Below are positions 1 to 9,501 of a stretch of DNA of 64,000 nt, in pieces. Numbering within the stretch: position 1 is the stretch's first letter; each line of letters starts with the position of its first letter. The translations under genes and the position numbers were made by a program. Source of the stretch: JAFMPW01 sp041743085 (lineage in GTDB: Bacteria > Bacteroidota > Bacteroidia > Flavobacteriales > Flavobacteriaceae); contig JBGTNL010000049.1 of the NCBI GenBank assembly GCA_041743085.1, positions 37,493 through 101,492 on the forward strand. The letters are read 5' to 3'. Under the pieces are notes generated by a model. That model saw nothing but the letters and a program-made list of their open reading frames with translations, did not search any database and was not told the origin of the DNA.

Positions 1-800
1 CCATTGCAAATGCATCCGGGGGTTATGAACAAACCCTTATGAGCTACCATCCCCAGCCCAGGGAAGGCGGAGGTTCTTCGGCCTGGTTTCATGAGGAGCC
101 CTGGCTCGACTTCAATATGCACCAGACAGGGCATTGTGCCGGTCAGGGGACCTACAACCACATCTCCCACGACTATCTCTTAAGCCCTACAAAACCCGTT
201 CTGGACGGAGAGCCGCTCTATGAGGACCATCCCAATTGTTTTAATGCGAAAGAATTGGGGTATAGTATCCCTGAAGATATCCGCCGTATTATGTACTGGA
301 ATGTCTTTGCAGGCGCCTTCGGGCAAACCTATGGTTGCCATGATGTCTGGCAAATGTTTACCCCTGATAAAAAAGGGATCAATAATCCTCTGCGCCCCTG
401 GACGGTTGCGCTCAATTTACCAATGGCCAATCAGATGAAGCATCTCAAAAATCTACTGTTGTCAAGGCCAGTCCTAAGCCGTATCCCGGACCAGTCTATG
501 ATCATGGGGGCGCAGGAGGACACTTCCGACTATGTAATCGCTACCCGTGATTCAGCCGGTTCCTATGCCATGATCTATTTTCCGAGCGGGAAAAGCACAC
601 AAATCGACCTTTCAAAACTCCATGGTGAGACCCTGAACAGCTGGTGGTATGACCCAAGAACCGGGGCAGCCTTTAAGGGGTCGCAATTAAGAACTATTTC
701 ATTGGCAGTTGTTCCACCTACCGCAGGACAAGGACAGGATTGGGTGTTAGTGGTGGATGATGCATCAAAAGAGTTCGCGGCACCAGGTAAAAACAACTAG
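1..800 (+). CDS. DUF4038 (apiosidase-like, GH140-type) protein, C-terminal part
   Basis: The reading frame is open from base 3 and runs to a TAG at 798-800, so the N-terminus lies outside the window. The visible part of about 266 residues resembles the end of DUF4038 proteins, which have a TIM-barrel related to apiosidases and a C-terminal beta domain annotated as collagen-binding-like. Seen motifs are GQGTYNHIS, a Trp/Asp-rich stretch around IMYWNVFAGAFGQTYG, and the terminal beta domain with SWWYDPRTG and DWVLVVDD. A role in plant or algal polysaccharide breakdown is inferred from the family. The stop codon coincides with the TA-G end of a repeat element, so the natural C-terminus may have been altered. 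Confidence 0.8.
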   Translation, partial: IANASGGYEQTLMSYHPQPREGGGSSAWFHEEPWLDFNMHQTGHCAGQGTYNHISHDYLLSPTKPVLDGEPLYEDHPNCFNAKELGYSIPEDIRRIMYWNVFAGAFGQTYGCHDVWQMFTPDKKGINNPLRPWTVALNLPMANQMKHLKNLLLSRPVLSRIPDQSMIMGAQEDTSDYVIATRDSAGSYAMIYFPSGKSTQIDLSKLHGETLNSWWYDPRTGAAFKGSQLRTISLAVVPPTAGQGQDWVLVVDDASKEFAAPGKNN

Positions 801-960
801 GGGTGTTAATACTAAACGAAAATCATGGATTTTTTGATGATTTTTTCGGATTTCGAGGCTGTTTTTGCCAAACATAGCACGCTACGTGTGCTAAAAGGAA
901 CGAAAAAATACGGAAAAAGGGCGAAAAAGCCATTTTTAGGCTTAGTGTTGGCACGCCCTA
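798..960 (+). repeat. MITE-like repeat, family 1 copy 1
   Basis: About 163 bp beginning TAGGGGTGTTAATACTAA and ending TTAGTGTTGGCACGCCCTA, which form imperfect terminal inverted repeats. It matches the element at 24538-24701 along its length, with an identical core around tcatggattttttgatga and cggaaaaagggcgaaaaa. TA lies at both outer edges, consistent with the TA target duplication of IS630/mariner-type elements. No transposase is present, so it would move only in trans. It starts exactly at the stop codon of the preceding gene. Confidence 0.75.
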
Positions 961-1031
961 AATCAGAGGTTCTGTTTAACCAAAAAATTGGTATCTTCCC
1001 TCCCATATTTATCAGGAAAAATTCAATCTAA

Positions 1032-3224
1032 ATGACAAGAATATTTATTACGCTCTTAATCGCTTTTACAGTAAACCTTTGCCCCGCGCAATCAATTACA
1101 GGCTTTAAACCGGAAAACGCCAAAAAACAGATGGATCTGGAAAATGATTATGAGACCAGGCTTTCAGCCGATAATCTGGACGCTTGGATGAAACGCATGG
1201 CTGCAGAACCCCACTGGGTTGGAACGGAATATGGAAAGGAAAACGCGGAATGGATGGCAAAACAATTTAAATTATGGGGTTATGACACTGAGATAGAAAC
1301 CTATCAGGTGCTCTTCCCCTACCCCAAGGTGAGGGTTTTGGAACTCACCTCCCCCACAACTTACAAAGCCAGGTTAATGGCGGTGCCCGTGGAAGGTGAT
1401 GAATATACTGAGCAAGGCGACGCATTGCTACCCAGTTATAATGCATTTTCAACGGATGGCGATGTTGAGGCCGAACTGGTTTTTGTCAACTATGGAATAC
1501 CTGCGGATTACGAGGAATTAGAGAAGTTGGGCATAGATGTTAAGGGAAAGATAGTTATCGCAAAATACTATGGCTCCTGGCGGGGAATAAAGCCTAAACT
1601 TGCTGCCGAAAAAGGGGCAATTGGTTGCATCATATATTCTGATCCCGAAGATGACGGATACGTACAGGGCGACGTATATCCGAAAGGGGCCTTTAAAAAT
1701 AAAACCGGGGTACAACGGGGTTCGGTGATGGATATGCCCCTTTATCCGGGCGATGTGCTTACACCGGGCTATGCGGCTACAAAAGATGCAAAAAGGCTGG
1801 ATCAAAAGGATGCCCCAACAATTACAAAAATTCCTGTTCTGCCTATTTCCTATGAAGACGCACTACCCCTTTTGGAGGCGCTTGAAGGCGCGGTAGCTCC
1901 CGATTCCTGGCGCGGTGGATTACCCATCACCTACCACATCGGTCCCGGTCCGGCTAAAGTTCATCTAAAACTGGAATTCGATTGGCAGTTAAAACCGGCC
2001 CATAATGTAATTGCGAAATTAAAAGGCACAGAATATCCCGACCAATGGGTGCTGCGTGGCAACCATCATGATGCCTGGGTGCACGGGGCATCAGATCCGG
2101 TCAGCGGAATGGTCGCCCTGATGGAGGAAGCCAGGGTCGTAGGAGAATTGGCAAAGGACGGCCATTACCCTAAGAGAACCCTGGTCTATTGTGCCTGGGA
2201 TGCCGAAGAACCCGGACTGATCGGTTCAACAGAATGGGTAGAAGATCATATAAAAGAATTGCAGGAAAAGGCGGTAGCTTATATCAATACCGATGGGAAT
2301 GGCAGGGGGTTTCTGAGCGCCGGCGGGTCGCATACCCTGCAGGTTATGGTGGGCGAGGTTGCTGAACAGGTAACGGATCCTCAGAAAGACGTGTCGGTCA
2401 AAGAACGGAAAATTGCCCGGGATCTGGTCAACGGGGGCACTGAAGAATTTCAATTGTATGCGCTGGGTTCGGGTTCGGATTATACCCCTTTTATTCAGCA
2501 CGCGGGAATTGCTTCTCTCAACCTGGGTTTTGGCGGAGAGGATTCCGGTGGCGAATATCATACCATTTACGATACCTATACCCACTATAAAAAATTCAAA
2601 GATCCGGAATTGGCCTATGGCATTGCCCTGGCCGAAATGGCCGGAAGGACCGTACTCAGGATTGCCAATGCGGATGTTCTTCCCTTCGAATTTAAGGATT
2701 GGCATACCACTGTAGCCAAATATCTGGAGGAAATTATAAAGGAGGCAAACGAAATGCGGAGCGAAGCAGAAAAACATAACGAAATGTTGGAGAAAAATGC
2801 TTTCGAACTGGCTGCCGACCCCACCAAACCATTTACAGATCCTCCTAAAAAGGAGGTCGTGCCGTTCCTGGATTTTTCCCCGTTACAAAACCAACTGGCC
2901 ACGCTTAAGACCAGCATAGAAAAATTTTCATCAATTGATTTTACTGCACTTTCCAAGGAGAAACAAGACCTACTGAATAAGGAACTCATGAAAGCCGAGC
3001 AAGCTTTGACAGATCCTAAGGGACTTCCCCGGAGAGGTTGGTACAAACACCAGATCTATGCCCCCGGGTTTTATACCGGTTACGGAGTTAAAACCCTGCC
3101 GGCAGTAAGAGAAGCTATTGAACAAAAAGACTGGAAGGAAGCTCAGGAGCAGATTAAAGTCCTTGCCGGCACTCTCGAAAGATTCAATACCCTCATCCGT
3201 GAAATGAATAAACTTGCAAATTAA
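1032..3224 (+). CDS. exported M28 family peptidase, glutamate carboxypeptidase II (PSMA)-like
   Basis: 730 residues with a signal peptide (MTRIFITLLIAFTVNLCPAQ). The domain order is that of GCPII/transferrin-receptor proteins: a protease-associated insert (about 110-310), the M28 catalytic domain (about 320-540), and a C-terminal helical dimerisation domain (about 600-725). The di-zinc ligands are visible: H346 in HHDAW, D355 in HGASDPVSG, E392 (catalytic) and E393 in WDAEEPGL, D421 in YINTDGN, and H510 in EYHTIYDTY. It should cleave C-terminal acidic or short peptides in the periplasm or outside the cell. It starts 71 bases after the repeat element; ATG 1032 directly precedes the signal peptide. 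Confidence 0.93.
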   Translation: MTRIFITLLIAFTVNLCPAQSITGFKPENAKKQMDLENDYETRLSADNLDAWMKRMAAEPHWVGTEYGKENAEWMAKQFKLWGYDTEIETYQVLFPYPKVRVLELTSPTTYKARLMAVPVEGDEYTEQGDALLPSYNAFSTDGDVEAELVFVNYGIPADYEELEKLGIDVKGKIVIAKYYGSWRGIKPKLAAEKGAIGCIIYSDPEDDGYVQGDVYPKGAFKNKTGVQRGSVMDMPLYPGDVLTPGYAATKDAKRLDQKDAPTITKIPVLPISYEDALPLLEALEGAVAPDSWRGGLPITYHIGPGPAKVHLKLEFDWQLKPAHNVIAKLKGTEYPDQWVLRGNHHDAWVHGASDPVSGMVALMEEARVVGELAKDGHYPKRTLVYCAWDAEEPGLIGSTEWVEDHIKELQEKAVAYINTDGNGRGFLSAGGSHTLQVMVGEVAEQVTDPQKDVSVKERKIARDLVNGGTEEFQLYALGSGSDYTPFIQHAGIASLNLGFGGEDSGGEYHTIYDTYTHYKKFKDPELAYGIALAEMAGRTVLRIANADVLPFEFKDWHTTVAKYLEEIIKEANEMRSEAEKHNEMLEKNAFELAADPTKPFTDPPKKEVVPFLDFSPLQNQLATLKTSIEKFSSIDFTALSKEKQDLLNKELMKAEQALTDPKGLPRRGWYKHQIYAPGFYTGYGVKTLPAVREAIEQKDWKEAQEQIKVLAGTLERFNTLIREMNKLAN

Positions 3225-3268
3225 CAGAAAGCCGTTTTAATTGAGGCTCAATAAAAGAGAAATGAATT

Positions 3269-3505
3269 ATGGATTCTAATTATAAAAAGATATTTAGTGG
3301 AAATATTTTTAAAACCCAACAAGTTACCGCCAAATTACAGGAAATAGGTATAGAGGCCATAGTAAAGGACGAATCGGAATCGGCAAGGCTGGCAGGATTT
3401 GCCGCAAACGATCTCGCGGTTAAGGAAATATATGTCCATCAGGATGAAATAACCAAGGCTACAGAAGTACTAAACGATGTGATGAAAGACATGAACGGAA
3501 AGTAA
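3269..3505 (+). CDS. DUF2007 domain protein
   Basis: 78 residues and no signal peptide. The pattern FSGNIFKTQQVTAKLQEIGIEAIVKDE followed by a short strand-rich half is typical of DUF2007, a small ferredoxin-like fold sometimes called putative signal-transducing protein. Many family members are linked to proteases or transport proteins, but no function is established. It lies 44 bases after the M28 peptidase on the same strand and is probably co-transcribed with it. Confidence 0.8.
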   Translation: MDSNYKKIFSGNIFKTQQVTAKLQEIGIEAIVKDESESARLAGFAANDLAVKEIYVHQDEITKATEVLNDVMKDMNGK

Positions 3506-3579
3506 ATAACTTATAAAGTTCCTCTCTGCAACAGGATTTTAAAATTGATCGGATCTTTAAATTAAATAATTCGTAAACC

Positions 3580-6500
3580 ATGAAAATAAATACCTTCGGG
3601 GGGTTAGTCCTAGGGGCCATAGGCGTTTTTACAATCTTCGTTGCCTGTGAGCGAAAATCGGACATCCCTAAAGAAACCCCGCTGACCATTGAACAGGATT
3701 CCGCAATGGGAATCCGAATGGCAAAACAAAACAGGGAAAATATCGCGCCAAAGATAGCGGAGGGCCTGGAACTTACCCTTTGGGCTTCAGATTCCCTGGC
3801 GCCTGATCCCATTGCCCTGGACATTGATGACGAGGGAAGTGTATATCTTACCAGAACCAACCGCCAAAAAAATTCGGAATTCGATATTCGGGGGTACCGC
3901 GAATGGATGACGCCTTCAATCTCATTCCAATCCGTGGAAGACAGGCGTAAATTTTTAAGAACGACTTTTGCCGAGGATAAGAGTAAGGAAAACGAATGGT
4001 TAGCAGATCTGAATAATGACAGTATCCACGACTGGCAGGATCTTGCCGTTGAGAAGGAAGAGGTATGGAAGCTACAGGACCTCAATAATGACGGGATAGC
4101 AGACATCTCTACGCGCATTCTGGAGGATTTTAACGAAGAGATAACCGATGTAGCAGGCGCATTGCTGGTACGCGATGAGGACATGTTTGTAGGAGTAGGT
4201 CCGGATATGTGGCGTGTATGGGACGCTAATGGGGATGGTGTAATGGATAGCAAGGAGTCCCTTGCCCATGGTTTTGCCGTGCATATTGGTTTTGGAGGGC
4301 ACGGAATGTCCGGTGCAATTCAAGGCCCCGATGGGAAAATATACTGGGGTATAGGAGATATTGGTGCAAGCATTACCGCCAATAATGGGGAAAAACACCA
4401 CTATCCCAACCAGGGGGTCATTGTCCGTTCCAACCCAGATGGAAGCGACTTTGAGGTTTTTGCCCGAGGGCTCCGAAATACGCACGAATTTGTTTTTGAT
4501 GAATATGGAAATATCATATCATCCGACAATGACGGAGACCACCAAGGAGAGAGTGAACGCCTGGTGCACATAGTGGAAGGTTCGGATGCCGGGTGGAGGG
4601 CCAACTGGCAATACGGCAAGTACACCGATCCCAAAAATAACGACTATAAAGTGTGGATGGATGAAAAATTGTATGTGCCGCGGTGGGAAGGCCAGGCAGC
4701 GTATATTATCCCTCCTATACAGAACTTTCACAACGGGCCTACAGGGATGGTCTATAATCCGGGAACCGCTCTGGGCAAAGATTGGCTTCACAAATTCTTT
4801 CTCGTGGAATTTGTAGGTGACCCAAGTTTGTCCCATATCTGGAGTTTCGGCTTAAAACCAAAGGGGGCTAGTTTTGAATTGGACGGTGAAACCGATGTGC
4901 TGAGTGGCGTACTTCCTACAGGGATACGGTTTGGTCCGGATGGCGCGCTCTATCTGGCTGACTGGATCAACGGATGGAATACCAAGAACTACGGGCGGGT
5001 GTGGAAGCTCGATGTAGTGGAAGGAAAAAACGACCTGGATAAAGAACGTAAAGAGACCCAGCAGCTAATGACCCTGGTTTACAGCGATGAATCCACCAAT
5101 GAGCTTGTAGCGCAGCTCCGTTATCCCGACATGCGCATACGTCAAAAAGCACAATTTGAACTCGCTACCAGAACTTTTTGGGGCTATAGGGCTTTAAAGG
5201 ATGTGATTAATGAAGAAAAGGATCAATTGGCAAGGATCCATGCTATTTGGGCGATTGGCCAGATCTCCAACGGGGATGCAGGAAAAGCAGCACCGCTTGT
5301 TGAACTATTATCGGACAGCGATCCGGAAATAGTGGCGCAGGCCGCCAAAGTGTTAGGCGATATCAAATACGGAGAAGCCGGTAAAAATTTGGTTCCCCTG
5401 TTGGCGCATGAGAATGCCAGGGTTAAGTTTTTCGCAGCCCAGGCCCTGGGAAGGATAACCTATAAAGATGCCGTACAACCCCTTCTGGATATGATTGCCG
5501 CTAATAAAGATGAAGATATGTACTTGAGGCATGCAGGAGTACTGGCACTGACCCGAATTGGTGAGGCAGCACCCATAGTTGCCCTTTCGGGCAGTCCCGA
5601 TAGCAGTCTTCGGATGGCAGCTGTATTGGTGCTGCGCCGTTTGCAACACCCCGAAGTGGCAAAATTCCTGGCCGATAAGGATGAGTATATCGTGGCGGAG
5701 GCAGCAAGAGCTATTAATGATGATTGGTCTATTGAGCCCGCCTTGCCGGCCCTGGCAGCGCTTCTCAAAGAAGATAGATTTACCTCCGAACCCATCCTGA
5801 GACGAAGTATAAACGCAGCCCTGCGGGTTGGCGGGGACGAAGAACTTGGAAATCTTGTGGCATTCGCTAAAAGATCTGATGTCCCGGCCGCCTTGCGAGG
5901 TGAGGCCCTGGCCACAATCGGCACCTGGGCGTCACCTTCCGTCCTGGATAGGGTTGATGGCCGCTTAAGAGGTGAAATTAAAAGGGATTCCCTGGAAGTA
6001 AAACAAAAAATTGAAAAAGATATTCCTGAATTTTTACAGGATAAGGATGAGGATATTCTAATAGGTGTCTCAAAAATTCTGGGAAATCTTGGCATTGAAA
6101 ATTTTAATAGCGAACTGAACAATTTGTTTAACACTAACAGATCGCCGGCGGTACGTGCCGCAATTTTGGAAACTTTAGGGAAATTGAACTATGACAATAT
6201 TGCCGGAATAATGCAAAAAGGCATGCGCGACAGTGATCAGCAAGTACGTTCCGCTGCGGTCGGACTTATTCCGAAGCTGGATCTTGATAAAGAAAATCTG
6301 GTAGCGATCGTAAGGCCCATTTTCAATAACGGATCTACCCGCGAACAGCAGACGATGCTCGATGTCCTCGGCGAAATGCCACTTGATAAAAGTGAAGCGG
6401 TGTTAGCGGATTTAATAACCCGCGCCGGCAATGCACAACTGGAACAAGGGGTGTTACTCGATCTGATTGAAGCGGTTGAAGCCACAGAGTCCGAATCGCT

Positions 6501-7017
6501 TATCGCAGGGTTGGAATCCATAAAGAAAAGCGGCCAAGCCGTGGATGCCTATAAGGAAACCCTTTATGGCGGCAGTTGGTGGCCCGGGGCTACCGTTTTC
6601 AAAAACAATCCTACCGCCCAGTGTGTACGGTGTCATTCCCTGGACGGGGCCGGTGGAAAAATTGGCCCTCCTATGGACAATATTGGAAATATTCTGAGCA
6701 GGGAGCAACTATTGGAATCGCTTATAGAACCGGGAGCAAGGTTAGCGCCCGGGTACGGCAGTGTGCATCTTACGCTTAAGGACGGACAGGAAGTAACGGG
6801 CTTACTTGTTGAAGAAAGCAAAGACGAAATAATCCTAAGAACCTCGGACGCGGAACCACTGGAAGTAGCGATTTCCAGGATAGAAAAGCGGGAAAATCTG
6901 CCTTCGGCAATGCCCGCAATGGGGCGCCTTATTTCAAAAAGAGAGCTTCGCGACCTTATCGAATTTCTAGCCAACCTGAAGAAAGACGAAAAGAAAGGGG
7001 AAGTAGTAGGAAGTTAA
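3580..7017 (+). CDS. PVC-type membrane-bound dehydrogenase/HEAT/cytochrome c lipoprotein
   Basis: 1145 residues. The N-terminus is a lipoprotein signal ending in FVAC. Residues about 60-480 form a beta-propeller of the sorbosone-dehydrogenase-like type seen in TIGR02604 (motifs GFGGHGMSGAIQGPDGKIYWG and FGPDGALYLADW). Residues about 500-960 are HEAT-like helical repeats (for example DPEIVAQAAKVLGDI, and ARVKFFAAQALGRI). A single c-type haem site C1015-V-R-C1018-H1019 sits in a C-terminal domain with GPPMDNIG, like the planctomycete haem-binding domain TIGR02603. It is likely a cell-surface or periplasmic sugar or alcohol oxidoreductase passing electrons to the haem; the substrate is unknown. 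The next gene begins 75 bases downstream. Confidence 0.88.
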   Translation: MKINTFGGLVLGAIGVFTIFVACERKSDIPKETPLTIEQDSAMGIRMAKQNRENIAPKIAEGLELTLWASDSLAPDPIALDIDDEGSVYLTRTNRQKNSEFDIRGYREWMTPSISFQSVEDRRKFLRTTFAEDKSKENEWLADLNNDSIHDWQDLAVEKEEVWKLQDLNNDGIADISTRILEDFNEEITDVAGALLVRDEDMFVGVGPDMWRVWDANGDGVMDSKESLAHGFAVHIGFGGHGMSGAIQGPDGKIYWGIGDIGASITANNGEKHHYPNQGVIVRSNPDGSDFEVFARGLRNTHEFVFDEYGNIISSDNDGDHQGESERLVHIVEGSDAGWRANWQYGKYTDPKNNDYKVWMDEKLYVPRWEGQAAYIIPPIQNFHNGPTGMVYNPGTALGKDWLHKFFLVEFVGDPSLSHIWSFGLKPKGASFELDGETDVLSGVLPTGIRFGPDGALYLADWINGWNTKNYGRVWKLDVVEGKNDLDKERKETQQLMTLVYSDESTNELVAQLRYPDMRIRQKAQFELATRTFWGYRALKDVINEEKDQLARIHAIWAIGQISNGDAGKAAPLVELLSDSDPEIVAQAAKVLGDIKYGEAGKNLVPLLAHENARVKFFAAQALGRITYKDAVQPLLDMIAANKDEDMYLRHAGVLALTRIGEAAPIVALSGSPDSSLRMAAVLVLRRLQHPEVAKFLADKDEYIVAEAARAINDDWSIEPALPALAALLKEDRFTSEPILRRSINAALRVGGDEELGNLVAFAKRSDVPAALRGEALATIGTWASPSVLDRVDGRLRGEIKRDSLEVKQKIEKDIPEFLQDKDEDILIGVSKILGNLGIENFNSELNNLFNTNRSPAVRAAILETLGKLNYDNIAGIMQKGMRDSDQQVRSAAVGLIPKLDLDKENLVAIVRPIFNNGSTREQQTMLDVLGEMPLDKSEAVLADLITRAGNAQLEQGVLLDLIEAVEATESESLIAGLESIKKSGQAVDAYKETLYGGSWWPGATVFKNNPTAQCVRCHSLDGAGGKIGPPMDNIGNILSREQLLESLIEPGARLAPGYGSVHLTLKDGQEVTGLLVEESKDEIILRTSDAEPLEVAISRIEKRENLPSAMPAMGRLISKRELRDLIEFLANLKKDEKKGEVVGS

Positions 7018-7092
7018 ACACCTTGGTTACTTTTGCAACCTCACGAGGTGGGGATACCATATGTATTCAAGAGCGCAACATATTTTTGGTTT

Positions 7093-7530
7093 ATGAATAA
7101 AATCGAGTCCTTTCTCAAGACTCAGGTAGGGATGGATTCGTCCCGATCTCCTTCACCTTTGATGCGGTGGCTAAATCCGACGCTTATCAGTGTTGAGGAA
7201 GGCGCCCTGGAATTCTCATACGTTGTTCGCGATGAAATGACCAACCCCTTTAAGATTTTACATGGAGGGACCACGGCAGCGCTCATTGATGACGCCCTTG
7301 GAGCCACCATTTTTACACTTGGCAGGGCTCACTTATATACTACGGTGAATTTGGCAGTAGATTACTTTAGTACTGCCAGGGCCGGCGATACTATTATTGC
7401 TACAACCACCATGGTGAAAAAGGGGGATAAGATCGTGAATGCCCAATGTGAAGTCTGGAATGCGGATAAAACCAGAATGATCGCCAAAGGGTATTCCAAT
7501 CTTATAAAAACAAACACGAAAGTGGGGTGA
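7093..7530 (+). CDS. PaaI-family hotdog thioesterase
   Basis: 145 residues from ATG 7093; an upstream TTG at 7033 only adds residues not expected for the family. The hotdog signature ILHGGTTAALIDDALGATIF is clear, with the HGG turn and the Asp that activates water in PaaI/YbgC-type acyl-CoA thioesterases. A second half strand, TTVNLAVDYFSTARAGD, follows. It is cytoplasmic and should hydrolyse an acyl- or aryl-CoA thioester; the acyl group cannot be predicted. It follows the cytochrome gene by 75 bases but has no evident functional link to it. Confidence 0.88.
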   Translation: MNKIESFLKTQVGMDSSRSPSPLMRWLNPTLISVEEGALEFSYVVRDEMTNPFKILHGGTTAALIDDALGATIFTLGRAHLYTTVNLAVDYFSTARAGDTIIATTTMVKKGDKIVNAQCEVWNADKTRMIAKGYSNLIKTNTKVG

Positions 7531-7709
7531 CCGGTCCCAGTGTATAGGCTTCCCAGGCCGGTGTATTAAATTTGACCTGGGGATCTACCCTTACTTTTTG
7601 GAAAATTTAGTATATTAGCCGGTAATTTTTCCTGCCGCAAACACTTCCCCCGGCAGGCATGCGCTTCCCCCATTTTTTTAAATATAATAGGTCACTTAAT
7701 CTTTACATT

Positions 7710-9437
7710 ATGAGAACAAAATTGCAATATGCCCTCGTAACAATAGTGCTATGCGTTATTATTTACTTTATTCCGGGAGCTTCCGAAAATGAATCAAAAC
7801 GTACCCAAATAGCCTCATTTGGTTCCATCAAATGTACGGTAGCCAAATATATGTTGTCGAATGTGGACACTACAAAGCAAATATCGCCGCTATTTGAGAA
7901 TTTAGGGGATCTTCATTATCCTATCAGTACAAAAGAAAAGATGGCGCAGACCTTCTTTGATCAGGGCCTGAAACTTACTTACGCTTTCAATCACGCAGAA
8001 GCACATCGCTCGTTTATGGAGGCCTCGCGTTTAGATCCCGGATCTGCAATGACTTTTTGGGGACAGGCATATGCCCTTGGCCCCAACATAAATGACCCCT
8101 TACCGGATGATGAGCGAAAAGCAAAATGCAATGAGGCCCTGGCAAGGGCTAAAAAATTGACTTCTAAAGCGGATCCCAGGGAACAGGCCTTGATAGGGGC
8201 CTTGGCAGCAAGATATGATGAGGATCTTACAAAAGATATTGCGGAACTCAATATGGCTTATATGGAAGCTATGGCCAAAGTAATGGAGAAATATCCCGAT
8301 GATGCCAACATACAAACATTGTATGCAGCTGCAGTCATGAATACGATGCCCTGGAATTACTGGGACAATGAAGGTAATCCTGCCGCTAATACCCTTAAAG
8401 GAAAACAGGCCCTGGAACGTGCTATGGATATAGATCCCGATCATCCCGGCGCACATCACTACTACATTCATATGGTAGAACTTCCCAAGCCGGACCTCGC
8501 AGTTCCCAGCGCCGAAAAATTAGGGTCCCTTATGCCTGCGGCCGGCCATATTGTTCATATGCCATCTCATATATTTATACGTGTTGGTAGATATATGGAC
8601 GCTGTAGAGGCGAATGAAAAAGCTATCCTTGCAGATGAGGATTATATCTCGCAATGTTATTCCCAGGGTATGTATCCCCTGGGGTATTATCCTCACAACC
8701 TGCACTTCTTATGGTCGGCCTCAAGTCTCTTAGGGGCAAGCGATAAAGCCATAGACGCGGCAAAAAAAACCGCCGAGAAGGTACCTGTGGGAGAATTGAA
8801 GACCTTACCGTTTCTACAGGATTTCGCATCAACTCCCTTGTTGGCTTATACCCGCTTCGGGAAGTGGAACCAGATCCTGACCATTCCGTATCCGGGAGAT
8901 GATTACAAACATCTGAAATTGATCTGGCATTATGCAAGGGGTATTGCATTCCTTCGGAAGGATAATGTTAAGGAAGCCAGGGAAGAACAGGAAGCCATAT
9001 CACAGATGGTGAAGGATCCCGAACTTGAAACTATAATTGCCAATTACACCAACCCGACCTCAGCTATAGCCTTAGTGGCTCTAGAGGTTCTGAACGGAGA
9101 GATTGCAATGGCGGAAGGCAACCGATCAAAGGCTACGGAACATTTTACAAAAGCCATAGCACTTGAAGACAAATTGGTATACAGTGAACCGGCTGCATGG
9201 CACATTCCCGTGAGACAGACCCTCGGGGCCTTCCTCCTGCAAGGCGAGGAGTACGCGGAAGCCGAAAAGGTTTACAGGGAGGATCTGGAGAAGCTCCGTC
9301 AAAATGGGTGGTCCTTAATGGGATTATACAAAAGTTTGATGGGACAAGGTAAAACTGTCGAGGCAGAAAAGATCAAGGAAGAATATGAAAAAGCCTGGAA
9401 GCATGCGGATATTAAAATAGAGACATCCCTTCTTTAA
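7710..9437 (+). CDS. exported tetratricopeptide repeat protein
   Basis: 575 residues starting at ATG 7710, where a membrane-spanning signal (LQYALVTIVLCVIIYF) begins; an in-frame ATG at 7659 adds 17 residues before it. Several TPR-like helical pairs are present, for example FDQGLKLTYAFNHAEAHRSFMEA near the start and FTKAIALEDKLVYSEPAAWHIP and AEKVYREDLEKLRQNG near the end. Conserved histidines occur in HPGAHHYYIHMVE and HMPSHIFIRVGRY, a pattern seen in a common but uncharacterised family of exported TPR proteins. Possible roles are scaffolding or an unrecognised enzyme activity. It probably stands alone or with the following lipoprotein gene, 64 bases away. Confidence 0.85.
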   Translation: MRTKLQYALVTIVLCVIIYFIPGASENESKRTQIASFGSIKCTVAKYMLSNVDTTKQISPLFENLGDLHYPISTKEKMAQTFFDQGLKLTYAFNHAEAHRSFMEASRLDPGSAMTFWGQAYALGPNINDPLPDDERKAKCNEALARAKKLTSKADPREQALIGALAARYDEDLTKDIAELNMAYMEAMAKVMEKYPDDANIQTLYAAAVMNTMPWNYWDNEGNPAANTLKGKQALERAMDIDPDHPGAHHYYIHMVELPKPDLAVPSAEKLGSLMPAAGHIVHMPSHIFIRVGRYMDAVEANEKAILADEDYISQCYSQGMYPLGYYPHNLHFLWSASSLLGASDKAIDAAKKTAEKVPVGELKTLPFLQDFASTPLLAYTRFGKWNQILTIPYPGDDYKHLKLIWHYARGIAFLRKDNVKEAREEQEAISQMVKDPELETIIANYTNPTSAIALVALEVLNGEIAMAEGNRSKATEHFTKAIALEDKLVYSEPAAWHIPVRQTLGAFLLQGEEYAEAEKVYREDLEKLRQNGWSLMGLYKSLMGQGKTVEAEKIKEEYEKAWKHADIKIETSLL

Positions 9438-9501
9438 TCTGAAACGGGTTATAATTGAAATCCGGGGATATTCTTATTTTGCAATAAGCAAACAATCCAT
9501 A

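Noticed and set aside
825..1031. 68-codon plus-strand frame and its minus-strand counterpart
   Set aside because: Both lie mostly inside the MITE-like repeat, and their extension past it is not shared with the second copy.
2226..2777. 183-codon minus-strand frame
   Set aside because: It is antisense to the M28 peptidase, whose zinc ligands are in the other strand.
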